From Luidia sarsii (taxonomy: Eukaryota > Echinodermata > Asteroidea > Paxillosida > Luidiidae), in the NCBI GenBank assembly GCA_949987565.1, contig OX465111.1:8313467-8377466 (forward strand): a stretch of 64,000 bases of DNA. Direction: 5' to 3'. The first letter of the stretch is position 1. Each line of letters begins with the position of its first letter. The notes beneath the pieces are model-generated. The model worked only from the letters and a program-made list of their open reading frames with translations, ran no database searches and was not told the DNA's origin. Below, in pieces: positions 1-10,890 of the stretch. A program made the position numbers and the translations under genes.

Positions 1-2721
1 ATGTATTGGACTCTTGAGGTGAGCATTCCCAACTACACCATCTTCCGGAAAGACAGGCTGAACAGACGTGGTGGTGGTGTCCTCCTTGGCTGCCATAACT
101 CCTTTGAGTGTCGGAGAAGATCTGACTTGGAGCCAGATGATCTTGAACTTTTGCTGGTAGAGGTACGTCTCTCAAGGAAGAATAAGCTGCTCCTTGGCAA
201 TTTCTACCGTGCTCCGGACAGCGGTGAAGAACCACTGGCTTCTCTATCCAACACATTGACCAGTGTTTCGCATCAATACAACCACATTTGTATTGTGGGT
301 GATTTCAATCTACCCTCCTTACAGTGGATCACAGGTTCTAATCTCCCTACATCAAGTGGATCCAGCATTGATGATGTTTTTCTGGATGGCATCATGAACG
401 CTCATGGCCTACTATAATTCAACACCTCAGCAACAAGAGGCAACAACATACTGGATCTCGTCCTGTGTTCTGAGCACCTACATGTTTCATGTGATACTGG
501 CGTCAACATATTTCCCTCAGATCATAACTGTCCAGTTTAGCATGGACGTCGGTGCCGTCAAAAAACCTGCCTTTATGCATCGTCCTGTTTTTAACTTCCG
601 AAAGGCTGATATGAATGACTTGATGAGAACACTCGAGTGCATTCCATGGTGTCTTTTGGAGGCCGCAGATGACTGTAATGATGCTACATCGTTATTTTAG
701 GATCTTGTCGACGCTGCATTAACTGATGTGGTTCCTGTAGTTCGCCCTCGCCGTCCCTCTCCTCCATGGTGTGACGGTGAAGTCCACCATGCTCTAAAGG
801 CAAAGGAGAAAGCTTTTCGGAGGAAGAAGCGTGATCCGTCTCCACATAATGCTGCTATCTTTCGATCAGCCAGACGTGACTTCAAGCAACTGGTGAGAGC
901 CAAATATTCCAGTTATCTGTCCACAGTAGCCAGTGACATTGGAAAGAATCCTAAACGCTTTTGGAGCTTCGTAAAGGCCCGATCCCGCCATCAGTCTCTT
1001 CCATCGCTTCTTCGAAACGAACAATCGGGACTTGAAGCATCTGACGCTGCTGGAAAGGCTCATCGTCTGATGGACTTTTTCCAGTCAGTATACCTGCCTG
1101 ACTCTCTTGTTTCTGATGTCGACCTACCCAATCTCCACCCTACAAACCTAGATGCCATGCCACCTATTAGCATAACACTTTCAGATGTTCAGTCAAAACT
1201 GGCTAGCATTGATATCTCTAAAGCCACTGGTCCAGACAATCTATCTGGTTTTGTCTTGAAGTCTTGCTCAAATATTCTTTGCATTCCATTAGCGCATCTT
1301 TTCAACAGAGCAACTTCTGAGGGCTGCTTTCCTTCTCAGTGGAAGGCTGCAAACATTGTCCCCATTCATAAATCTGGTAACAAACAAGCTGTCAATAACT
1401 ATCGACCCATGTCCTTACTCCCACAGGTTTCAAAGGTTTTTGAAAAGATTCTATGTGAACAGATTGTTAGTCATGTCCAACCAGCTCTCTCTGATCAGCA
1501 GCATGGTTTTGTCTCTGGCAGAGATTGCAGCACTAATCTTACCTCACTGATGCAGGAGGCATACCATGCTGTTGATCATCGTGAGCAGTTGGACGTGATA
1601 TACACTGACTTTTCTAAGGCATTTGACCGTGTTAACCATAATTTGTTAATGTATAAACTGTCCCCTTACAACATACATCCCCGTGTCCTGCGCTTACTAA
1701 ATAATTATTTAACCTTTAGATTGCAGAGAGTTGTTCTTGATGGTCACTGTTCGGATTGGAATCCAGTTCCCTCGGGAGTCCCCCAGGGCTCAGTATTGGG
1801 TCCTTTGCTTTTTTCTTTATTTGTCAACGATATCCCAAAATACCTTAGTAATAAATGTCTCATGTTTGCCGATGATCTCAAGATATTCAACAATGTTAGG
1901 TCTCTTGCCGATGCTTCCATGTTACAGATGGACCTGGATAGACTCATGTCTTGGACTTCATCTTGGAGGCTCTCCCTTAATATTAACAAATGCAGTGTCT
2001 TATCCATTTCACTTAAAAAGAAACCCATTGCCTTTGATTACACTGTTGATAATGCCATCCTCAAACGAGTTTATGTGCAAAAAGACCTTGGTATATTTAT
2101 TGATTGCAAACTCACTTTTGTGCCACATGTTAATTCGATTATTAAGAAAGCAAACCCTATGTGTAGTTTGGTCTGGCGTAACTTTCGATCCCTCAAAAAT
2201 TAATGAAGATGTTCTACGTACCCTGTATTGTTCTCTTATTAGACCCAATTTTGAATATTGCATTGTAGTTTTCAATTCTATTTCACCTTATCAAGCAGGC
2301 AGGTTAGAGAGAGTACAAAAACGCTTTCTTAGTTTCATGTATAAAATTCTTAATAACAATGCGAACGACAACTATGACCTAGACTATTTTATGTTATGTG
2401 ATTTGTATAGGCTTCCCACACTGGAGCATAGAAGAAGTGTAAATGACTGTTCATTCTTGTACAGGTTTTTCCATAGTATTTATACTGTAACCGACTCCAA
2501 CCCTTTTTTGTCTGCATGTACTTGTGCGGCGGACAAGGCATGCACAGGAGCACATCTTCCACATCCCACGCAGCCGAGTTGAAGTGACAAAGCGTGGCTT
2601 CATCTCCAGGATTTCGTCCACTTACAACAGGCTGCATGGGATGTGTGATGTGTTCGGTGCTCCTTCCGTGCATTCTTTTCGCCGCCAGGTCCATGCAGCT
2701 CTTTCAACTTTTAATACTTAA
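1..2721 (+). pseudogene. Decayed non-LTR retrotransposon ORF2 (endonuclease plus reverse transcriptase), Jockey/CR1-like
   Basis: This is the coding part of a LINE whose 5' part lies outside the window. Positions 1-540 carry the second half of an APE-type endonuclease, with VGDFN and a later SDHN motif, in frame 1. Positions 701-2200 carry the reverse transcriptase: ATGPDN, then VPIHKSGN with NNYRP, the YTDFSKAFD box holding the catalytic Asp, GVPQGSVLGPLLF, and FADD in place of the usual YADD. A C-terminal part (RTLYCSLIRPNFEY, then RISSTYNRL) runs to the stop near 2719. The frame is broken repeatedly: in-frame stops at 415-417 and 698-700, a frame change near 530, another near 2200, and one near 2520-2550. 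It therefore cannot encode a full protein. The family assignment rests on motif order and not on a tree, so CR1, L2 or another Jockey-group clade is possible. Confidence 0.9.
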
Positions 2722-3000
2722 TGTGCTGTTTGTGTTTCAGTCTTTAACTATGTGCTGAATTGTTGTGATTGATTGTGGTTTGAATCTCTGCTTCTTGCAT
2801 AGTTATACTTGTTTGCTTGTTTTCGATTTGTTTGTTTGTCTGTTTGTTTCAATGTTCTATGAATGATATATCCATTATTTATTTAACTATTTCATGGTAA
2901 ATTAATTTATCAAATAAGTGTTTTATTTATTTTTATATATCTCCCTGTAACTGGCATTTTGTTTGCTGTTGGATGAGATTAATAAATAAGAATAAGAATA
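2722..3000 (+). mobile_element. LINE 3' untranslated region and microsatellite tail
   Basis: AT-rich sequence with no coding signal follows the LINE stop. It ends at about 2982-3000 in a short AATAAATAAG / AATAAG tandem run. Short tandem tails of this type are known for CR1/L2-group LINEs, so I place the 3' end of the element here. The target-site duplication cannot be tested because the 5' end is off the window. Confidence 0.6.
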
Positions 3001-3492
3001 CCCCCAGCTCCCAGGTTCCCTTGCATGCCTTGCTCTGGATTGACAAGCTGTGCTATAAGTTAAGCAAGCATTGGCTGGTGGGCTGGGCAAAACACTGGTT
3101 GGAGCTGTGGATGTGAGAATGCATAGTGTTCTATTGATCACTTTGTTATCATTGAGACAGCTTTCTATGACACCAGTGGTTGATTTCAACAAACTCCTAA
3201 CTTAAGATCAATCACAGGACGATGAGTGATGCAAGGACCTACAATGTATAAACCCTATCCCTCCTTCCTTTTTTTGTTAGTTTGTTTCAAACTAATGACA
3301 CAAGTCTTGGGCTTCATGGGTATCAATTAGAATATAGTTGGCATTTCTCTGCAATGTTATTGTTAAGTTTTATCTAAATTTGCATTTGAAATAAATTATG
3401 ACAACCATTTCTACTTGAAACTTTAGACCATTTTTGTTTTGAGTCGGTTTCATTAAAGAGCAGGCACAATCGAAATTCGATTTCCTAATTTC
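3001..3492. other. Spacer, no gene seen
   Basis: No splice-supported coding sequence is visible. Near 3195-3260 there is a weak match (CCTAACTTAAGATCAATCAC, then GATGAGTGATG) to the hairpin MITE family seen at 44,116 and elsewhere, probably a truncated copy. Confidence 0.4.
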
Positions 3493-4103
3493 AATCAACC
3501 CCCAACCCCCAACCCCAAACCCCAACCCCCACCCCGACCCCCGACCCCCAACATCCAACCCCCAAACCCCAAACCCCCGACCCCCAACCCCAAACCCCCG
3601 ACCACCAACCCCAAACGCCAACCCAACCCCCGACCCCCAACCCCCAACCCCCAACCCCCAACCCCCAACCCCCAACCCCAACCCCCAACCACCAAACCCC
3701 AACCCCCAAACCCCAAACCAAAACCCCAAACCAAAACCCCAACCCCCAACCCCAACCACCAAACCCCCAAACCCCAAACCCCCAACCCCCAACCTCCCCC
3801 GACCCCCAACATCCAACCCCCAAACCACAAACCCCAACCCCATCCCAAACACCCAAACCCTAAACCCCAAACCCCAAAACCCCAAACCCCAACCTCCCCC
3901 GACCCCCAACATCCAACCTTCAAACCCCCAACCCCCAACCCCCAAACCCCCAAACCCCCAAACCCCCAACCCCAACCCCAACCCCAACCCCAACCCCCAA
4001 ACCGTAAACCCCAAACTCCAAACCCCAAACCCCCAAACCCCAAACCCCAACCTCCCCCGACCCCCGACCCCAAACATCCAACCCCCAAACCCCCAACCCA
4101 CCA
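3493..4103. repeat. C-rich/G-rich minisatellite made of CCCCAAC, CCCCAAAC and CCCCCGA blocks
   Basis: About 610 bases consist almost only of runs of four or five C separated by AA, AAA or GA. The minus strand reads TTGGGG, TTTGGGG and TTGGGGG, which gives long open frames of Gly, Trp, Val, Phe and Leu in every minus frame. Those frames are compositional and not genes. The G-rich strand has dozens of G4-G5 runs spaced 2-4 bases apart, so it could form G-quadruplexes. Confidence 0.95.
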
Positions 4104-4600
4104 GTAATGAGGTGACCAACCACATACAGGGAATCATCGGGCCGTTTGAAGAGGCTCCTGGCAACAGTGAAGAAAGGAATTACCGGATGATTCCTGTTGG
4201 TATCTGAAATTTTCGCCCACATTTCAAGTGGTGCCCATGGCGTAGTGTGAAGTTCCTGGAGCAACCGCTAGCAATGTCTAGGTTTCGATTTGTTATATCA
4301 AAATTGAATCGAAGTATCAAGAATTTCTAAAATTCGATTGTGCCGGTAGCGTAACCGGCATACCTAGAATCAATGACCAAGGGCTGGGAAAAACATAGAT
4401 TATTTTGTTCGTTTTAATGCAAAGCACAAGCAGATGGTTCTAGTAATTGAAAATCTCGACTCATCTCCGAGGATTACCCGTTAGCCTCGTGGTAGCAGTC
4501 GGGACTATGATTGAGAACGTTGGTTGTTCCCAACTTGATGGGTTTGGTTTAGTTCATTTTGTATTAAGTTCCTTTACGGTAACCGAAAGTTTAAAAATAA
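4104..4600. other. Spacer before the tRNA-like array, with one tRNA-like stretch
   Basis: No coding signal. About 4485-4540 has a tRNA-like look (GTTAGCCTCGTGGTAGCAGT). At 4581 a GTAACCGAAAGTTTAAAAAT segment resembles one at about 6188 on the far side of the tandem array, so the array may be bounded by diverged direct repeats. Confidence 0.4.
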
Positions 4601-6160
4601 GGTGAAAATAGGGGTGAAAGAAATTCAAGGTTCCAGGTTCGATCCCCAGGACATGTAAGAATATTTTTTCTTGTTTAAACAAACCCAACCTATAACTTAT
4701 AAGTATCTAAAATTTAAACCAAAAAACTCAGTTGGTGTACGTGGTCTAACGGCATGTTCCAGGGTATGTAACCTCAAGGTTCCAGGTTCGATCCCCAGGA
4801 CATGTGAGTAAATTTTTCTTCTTCAAATTACTAAGTACAAACCCAACCTATAAGTATCTAAAATTCGAAACAAAATCAATTAGTGCAATTGCCCTAACGG
4901 GATGGCCAAGGGTTTGTAACCTCAAGGTTCCAGGTTCGATCCCAGGGAGATGTAAGAGTAAACTTTTCTTCTTCAAATAACTAAGTACAAACCCAACCTA
5001 TAAGTATCTAAAATTTGAAACAGAATTCGACTGGTGCAATTGGCTTAACGGGATGGCCCAGGGTTTGTAACCTTAAGGTTCCAGGTTCGATCCCCAGGAG
5101 ATGTAAGAGTAAATTTTTCTTCTTCAAATAACTAAGTACAAACCCAACCTATAAGTATCTAAAATTCGAACAAAAAATCAGTTGGTGCAATTGGCCTAAC
5201 GGGATAGCCCAGGGTCTGTAACCTCAAGGTTCCAGGTTCGATCCCTAGGAGATGTAAGAGTAAATTTTTCTTCTTCAAATAACTAAGTACAAACCCAACC
5301 TATAAGTATATAAAATTCGAACAAAAAATCAGTTGGTGCAATTGGCCTAACGGGATGGCCCAGGGTCTGTAACCTCAAGGTTTCAGGTTCGATCCCCAGG
5401 AGATGTAAGAGTAAATTTTTCTTCTTCAAATAACTAAGTACAAACCCAACCTATAAGTATCTAAAATTCGAACAAAAAATCAGTTGGTGCAATTGGCCTA
5501 ACGGGATAGCCCAGGGTTTGTAACCTCAAGGTTCCAGGTTCGATCCCCAGGAGATGTAAGAGTAAATTTTTCTTCTTTCAAATAACTAAGTACAAACCCA
5601 ACCTATAAGTATATAAAATTCGAACAAAAAATCAGTTGGTGCAATTGGCCTAACGGGATGGCCCAGGGTCTGTAACCTCAAGGTTCCAGGTTCGATCCCC
5701 AGGAGATGTAAGAGTACATTTTTCTTCTTCAAATTACTAAGTACAAACCCAACCTATAAGTATATAAAATTCGAACAAAAATTCAACTGGTGCAATTGCC
5801 CTAACGGGATGGCCCAGGGTTTGTAACCTCAAGGTTCCAGGTTCGATCCCAGGGAGATGTAAGAGTACATTTTTCTTCTTCAAATTACTAAGTACAAACC
5901 CAACCTATAAGTATCTAAAATTCGAACAAAAATTCAACTGGTGCAATTGCCCTAACGGGATAGCCCAGGGTTTGTAACCTCAAGGTTCCAGGTTCGATCC
6001 CAGGGAGATGTAAGAGTAACTTTTTCTTCTTCAAATTACTAAGTACAAACCCAACCTATAAGTATCTAAAATTCGAACAAAAAATCAGTTGGTGCAATTG
6101 GCGTAGCGGGATGGCCCAGGGTTTGTAACCTGAAGGTTCCAGGTTCGATCCCCTTGGAAG
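4600..6160 (+). repeat. Tandem array of 11 tRNA-like units, 151-bp period
   Basis: The motif TTCCAGGTTCGATC recurs at 4631, 4780, 4928, 5079, 5230, 5381 (TTTCAGG), 5532, 5684, 5835, 5986 and 6137, a spacing of 148-152. Most units contain, in order: CTATAAGTATCTAAAA or TATAAGTATATAAAA (TATA-like); TTGGCCTAACGGGATGGCC, where GGCC/GGCC can form a D-like stem and TGGCCTAACGG resembles an A box; AGGGTTTGTAACCT, an anticodon-arm-like hairpin; GGTTCGATCCC, one base from the B-box consensus GGTTCGANTCC; and a TTTTT run about 15-25 bases later. No acceptor stem pairs, so these are not intact tRNA genes. I infer a satellite grown from a tRNA-derived element; whether it is transcribed is unknown. Confidence 0.85.
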
Positions 6161-6220
6161 AATTCTTGTTTTTTAATTCAATTAGAGTAACCGAAGGTTT
6201 AAATAGAAAGGTTTGTGAGG

Positions 6221-6493
6221 GGTGGGTGGGCGGGACTCATGAGGCTAGAGGTTCAGTGGCTCGACTGGGAACCCCAAGGCCGAGGGTTCGATCCCGGGTG
6301 GATGCAGGTCCGCCCAGAACCCCCTGGCCTCCCCAGATCACCAACCTGGGGCGCCCTCTACCCGCCCAGAACCCCCGGCCTCCCCAGATCACCAACCTGG
6401 GGCGCCCTCTACCCGCCCAGATCTCCCGGCCTCCCCAGATCACCAACCTGGGGTGGTTCGGGGACCTGTGGCGCCCCCTCTACCCCACTAGAT
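6221..6493 (+). mobile_element. tRNA-derived SINE with an internal 52-bp triplication
   Basis: A tRNA-like head (AGGTTCAGTGGCTCGACTGG, then GGGTTCGATCCCGGG with a good B box) is followed from about 6314 by three near-identical units of about 52 bases. Each contains CCCAGATCACCAACCTGGGG, itself a near-palindrome. The element ends in an AAATAAAATAAAAT tail near 6490-6510. The head, body and A-rich tail order is that of a SINE. Confidence 0.7.
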
Positions 6494-6569
6494 AAAATAA
6501 AATAAAATGGAATTTTACACTTTTAACTCAGGATAGATGTCGAAAAAATAAATAAAAGCACTTGGAAAT

Positions 6570-6662
6570 TTCATGTGAAACTCGAACACGGATCTTGACA
6601 TCGCCAGGATTCGAACTCGGGTCACCAAGTTGGAAGTCAGAGAGTGTATCCGCTACACAAAC
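6570..6662 (-). mobile_element. tRNA-like sequence (pseudogene or SINE head)
   Basis: Read on the minus strand this gives TAGCGGATACACTCTCTGAC, a CTTCCAA anticodon-loop-like segment and a B box GAGTTCGAATCC. The T stem has a mismatch and the acceptor stem is not clear, so I call a tRNA-derived relic and not a working tRNA gene. Confidence 0.5.
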
Positions 6663-7989
6663 ACGTCCTTCTTACAAACCCTACTTGGAACTTATATATA
6701 AAGTATCGTATGGAAATTGATGAGAAAAAAATAATCAGTACGAAATAAATAAGCACAAAAATAGCACGATATTTGTTAACCGTACGGTAAAGTGCAGAAC
6801 CAAAATTATATGGGTTGAAGAATATGTTTAACCATAATTATTATAATGTTCAAAATCAAGCAAAGTGAAAAAGATGAATAAAACTCCAGTAGTATGTAAT
6901 GATAGTACTAAGTTAGTACTGGTACGAAGTACTAAATAAACGCGCAAGTCGAAATGGGCGCAGAAAATGAACCCACAAAATGTACTATACTTTCCTCAGA
7001 AGTGGAAGAGGCGTGCTTCAAATTACACGTTTTCTTTCAAGTTTAAAAAACAAGGTTTTTCTTTTCTACTTTTGATCTGAATGCCTGATAAACTACACAT
7101 GTTCATTGTTCGTAACAAATCTTAGTTCATTAACGGTCTGGAAAGTCCAAACGACCCAAGAAAATGAACTACACAGGAAACAAGTCAAATGTGCTTTACA
7201 GAGAAACATTCTTAATTCATGCTCACCATCCACTGACCATCTACAAAATGTCATTCAAATAAAAGAAAACCAGAATAGAGCATAGTTGAATCAGTCAAAC
7301 ACAACAAAGTATGACTGTGGCATATTCTGTACTTACAATCAACCTAGACAGATTTCGTTTCGACATCATCTTTCAATCATTGTTACAGAACTCGAGCTGT
7401 TCAAAGTCACCCCTTCTCAAGCATTACGAAGTGATTAAGCTTATACTTCTTTTCAGTCAAAGGAAGTTGATTAACAGAAATCGCATTCAGAATATTCATA
7501 CGGATTTTGATCGAAAAAGAGTGTGCAGAAGCAGTGAAAACAAGGACTTTTAAAATGAAATATTTCAACACTGAACAACACTTTTCTGACAAAGATACAC
7601 CTTTCCAAGCATTGTGTACAAAACAAAGTTTGAATTTAGAGAACGATGGCTACTTAATTCGAAAGAGGAACTAATTTTTGAATTGTGATAAGAAATCGCA
7701 GGGAAAGACTCCAACTCAATCAGACATTAAAACTAAATTTTCATCTGATATAAAAAAAAAAAAAACATTTTCAACCAAGCTTTAACTGCAGTGAATAGAC
7801 AAGGAAATGATAGCGGCAAGTTTTGTCTACATACCCAAGCGTGAGTTTTCGTGTATTTTTCCATGAGTTTTCAAACGGTTTTGAAGCAATTTTCTCTGCG
7901 GTGCCTTGGACAAACTATCGATGGCGAGTGGTGAGACAGGGGAGGCGTCTGTGATGCAAGGTCAGCACCAGGGCCTCCCTGTCTGAAGA
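6663..7989. other. AT-rich intergenic sequence, nothing recognised
   Basis: I see no conserved coding segment, RNA gene or clear repeat. The short open frames near 7311-7590 have no recognisable domain and occur on both strands. Confidence 0.5.
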
Positions 7990-9095
7990 GACGCAGAGGC
8001 TGTCCATGGTCATGGGCTGGGATACTGGCTGTCCACGGTGAGACAGGGGCTGTCCATGGTGTTACACAGAGCTTGTACACGGTGAGAGACGCAGAGGCTG
8101 TCCATGATGAGAGACGCAGAGGCTGTCCATGGTGAGACACAGAGGCTGTCCATGGTGAGAGATAGAGGCTGTCCACGGTGAGATGCAGAGGCTGTCCACG
8201 GTGAGATGCAGAGGCTGTCCATGGTGAGAAAAAGGTTGTCCATGGTGTGGCACAGAGGCTGTCCATGGTGAGACGCAGAGGCTGTCCATGGTGAGAGATA
8301 GAGGCTGTCCACGGTGAGATGCAGAGGCTGTCCACGGTGAGATGCAGAGGCTGTCAATGGTGAGAGATAGATGCTGTCCATGGTGAGACACATAGCTTGT
8401 CCACGGTGAGATACAGAGGCTGTCCATGGTGAGAGATAGAAGCTGTCCATGGTGATAGACGAAGAGGCTGTCCATGGTGAGAGACGCAGAGGCTGTCCAT
8501 GGTGAGAGACGCAGAGGCTGTCCATGGTGAGAGACGCAGAGGCTGTCCATGGTGAGAGACGCAGAGGCTGTCCATGGTGAGAGTCGCAGAGGCTGTCCAT
8601 GGTGAGAGACGCAGAGGCTGTCCACGGTGAGACACAGAGCTTGTTCACGGTGAGAGACAAACAGGCTGTCCATGGTGAGAGATAGAGGCTGTCCATGGTG
8701 AGAGTCGCAGAGGCTGTCCATGGTGAGAGTCGCAGAGGCTGTCCATGGTGAGAGATAGAGGCTGCCCATGGTGAGAGTCGCAGAGGCTGTCCATTGTGAG
8801 AGTCGCAGAGGCTGCCCATGGTGAGAGTCGCAGAGGCTGCCCATGGTGAGAGTCGCAGAGGCTGTCCATGGTGAGAGACACAGAGGCTGTCCATGGTGAG
8901 AGTCGCAGAGGCTGTCCATGGTGAGATGCAGAGGCTGCCCATGGTGAGAGTCGCAGAGGCTGTCCATGGTGAGAGACACAGATCGAGGCTGTCGCCGGTG
9001 GGAGACATAGGCTATCCATGGTGAGTGACAGGCTGTCCATGGTGAGAGACATAGGCTATTCATGGTGAGTGACAGGCTGTCCATGGTGAGTCACA
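7990..9095. repeat. About 25-bp minisatellite (GAGGCTGTCCATGGTGAGA unit)
   Basis: More than 40 tandem copies of a 24-25 base unit, with GAGGCTGTCCATGGTGAGA constant and a short variable linker (GACGCA, GTCGCA, TAGA or ATGCA). Because the unit lacks stops, all three minus-strand frames stay open, up to 340 codons of His-Gly-Gln-Pro-Leu and Ser-Pro-Trp-Thr-Ala-Ser patterns. I regard these frames as repeat artefacts. The linker variants form patches, suggesting local amplification. Confidence 0.95.
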
Positions 9096-9429
9096 CTGAG
9101 TCTGCATGCGTTGAGAGCATACATAAATGCTGTGTAGATGCATGAAGAATTCATAGGGAGTTCGAGTAATAAGGGGAAGAAAACATATCAATTCAAACCA
9201 AATAAGATAGGCATTTCATCTGTATTACTATGTTTGTTATTCAAACTTTGGAAACTTGCAAAATTAAACGATTTTTGTTTGTTTTTTAGTTCGTCTTTTT
9301 AGTTTGATCTCATATAATGCAATGAAACATTCACAAAAACGTTTCATGCACGTGTTTGACTTGTTTTCAGTCAAAACAGTTTTGTAAAGAGTTCGTAATC
9401 TGACCAAATTCTCAATGTTGGTCTTTAAT

Positions 9430-9840
9430 TAGTTGGTGCAAGGATAACTTCGCTATCCAGCAGCCAACAACATCCTGGTAAGGTTAGTAAAAACAGGGCC
9501 ACCACGTGAAGGTCCCAGGATACCAGCCCCGCAGGCTTTGCGAGATCGGAGGGTCCATTGCCAGGTGAAAAAGCCAAGCTCGAAGTCTTGAAACCTCACC
9601 CTGTCCGGTCCACCCCCATGACAGGAGCACCCTACCGCACTCACCCGCGCCCTATTGACCGCATAACAGGACGTACCGGCGTTTGTCCGACAGTGATAAT
9701 GAGGCCACGCCCCTATCCCCACCGCAGGGTCGCACTACTCACATCTTTTTACGCCGGGCACTGAACGCACTATCCAGCCGCCGGTAGGGTCCGCGTCCCA
9801 CGCAACGCGCCCAACCCCTTAACCTTTTGCAACCTAATAA
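9430..9840. other. GC-rich island of unknown nature
   Basis: About 400 bases are clearly richer in G, C and CpG than the AT-rich flanks on both sides (for example ACGCCGGGCACTGAACGCAC, CGCAACGCGCCC). Open frames on both strands are under 90 codons and show no domain I know. It could be the 5' part of a retroelement or a promoter fragment. I cannot decide. Confidence 0.4.
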
Positions 9841-10499
9841 TTCTAAACACAATCATAACCTATTACTATTTAGTCATCTCTCGTTAGTAGATTGGGGGGG
9901 GGGCAGAATATATTGAAGTTGAAAGCTTACCAATGTACAGTATGTTGTTTTAGGGATGGAGTTACCAAAACGTTATGAATGATATAAATAATGATAGGTA
10001 AATTGTGGCCTTAGCAATATACGGGGGGTTTTTTTCAGAGGGAAAAAAAATTATGAAAAAGTTATGAATAATAATTATGCTTATCTTTCACTATTTCAGT
10101 TTTTTCTACGTGTCTTTATCACTTTTTTGGTCTTGGGAATTAGGGCAAATATTTAGGGTTAACAGGAAAATGGACAAACTCCCCAGGGAGTTGCGCTGAC
10201 CCTTATCTATCCTAGGCTAAAAGACTGGACTGGCTCACTGACCAGTGGAAAGAAAAGCAATACTCACTCTGTCCGTTGACCTTCTTGGGGTAAGGCTTTG
10301 TGCGCATGTTCACGGCTCAATTTGAGCGCAGACGGAGTTAGTGGGTTAGTGGGTTAGTCCTACCTTAGTGAACATGCCACAATACCCCCCGACATCCAAT
10401 TTAATAGGACCTTGTTCCTGTGAAATAAAAAAATAAAAATAATAATGCAGTCAAAAGGTTCTTTTGCAGTAAGGATTAGGCCTACTCATGTGAAATATT
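9841..10499. other. AT-rich spacer, nothing recognised
   Basis: Contains homopolymer G and T runs near 9893 and 10,025 and no coding or RNA signal that I can support. Confidence 0.4.
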
Positions 10500-10514
10500 T
10501 CATGTGAAATATCA

Positions 10515-10605
10515 ACCGGATACCTCTGGATTAACGTATCAGCACTCTTGCTAACTGAGCCATTCAGCCCTGGCGAACTTCCCAAATAATCAACTAGTTT
10601 ACTTA
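10515..10605 (-). mobile_element. Partial tRNA-derived SINE (family A)
   Basis: The minus strand carries the head of the SINE family seen best at 24,650 and 50,300: a version of AAGGGCTGGATAGCTCAG and the following GTAAGAGTGCTG segment, diverged. The flanking words ending in CCCAAATAATCAACTAGTT match other copies. Confidence 0.65.
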
Positions 10606-10811
10606 ACATCAAACAATAGTCATACGTCATTCCATTTTTCTTATTTCATAGAAATACACGTTATCATATCGTTCCTGTGTGGATCAAAAAATCTCAGTGT
10701 ACGTGACCGTCCTTTTACTATTAAAATCACTCACAGGAAGGCTAATGGATTTGTTTTCAATCGTTTTAGATATTTTCCAGAAGGACCCAGATTCATGGAG
10801 AGAAGGAATCG

Positions 10812-10890
10812 TTGCAGCTCGGTGGTCAGTGGTTAAGACGTCTGCACTAGGAAGCAGGAGTCGCGGGTTCCAATTCTATCCGAGCTGCCT
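10812..10890 (+). mobile_element. tRNA-like sequence closed by a 9-bp acceptor-like stem
   Basis: GCAGCTCGG at 10,814 pairs with CCGAGCTGC near 10,880, giving a 9-bp closing stem around about 58 bases. Inside are an A-box-like TGGTCAGTGG, a CTGC/GCAG anticodon-arm-like stem and GGGTTCCAATTCTAT, a mutated B box. The B-box changes and the 8-base anticodon loop argue against a functional tRNA. It is more likely a SINE head or tRNA pseudogene. Confidence 0.5.

Noticed and set aside
728..2203. Intact stand-alone reverse transcriptase gene (domesticated)
   Set aside because: Upstream endonuclease and downstream C-terminal parts follow in other frames with stops between, and a LINE-type tail is present. 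It is a decayed LINE.
3370..4164. Gly/Trp/Phe-rich 264-codon minus-strand frame
   Set aside because: It is the translation of the TTGGGG-like array in one frame; the other two minus frames are equally open.
4600..6160. Cluster of functional tRNA genes
   Set aside because: The acceptor stem does not pair, the anticodon stem has only three good pairs and the B box has a mismatch. I keep it as tRNA-like and not as tRNA.
7990..9084. Open frames of up to 340 codons on the minus strand that could be a repeat protein
   Set aside because: All three minus frames are open because the 24-25 base unit has no stop codon. The translations are low-complexity and there is no promoter, splice or conservation signal. 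It is a minisatellite.
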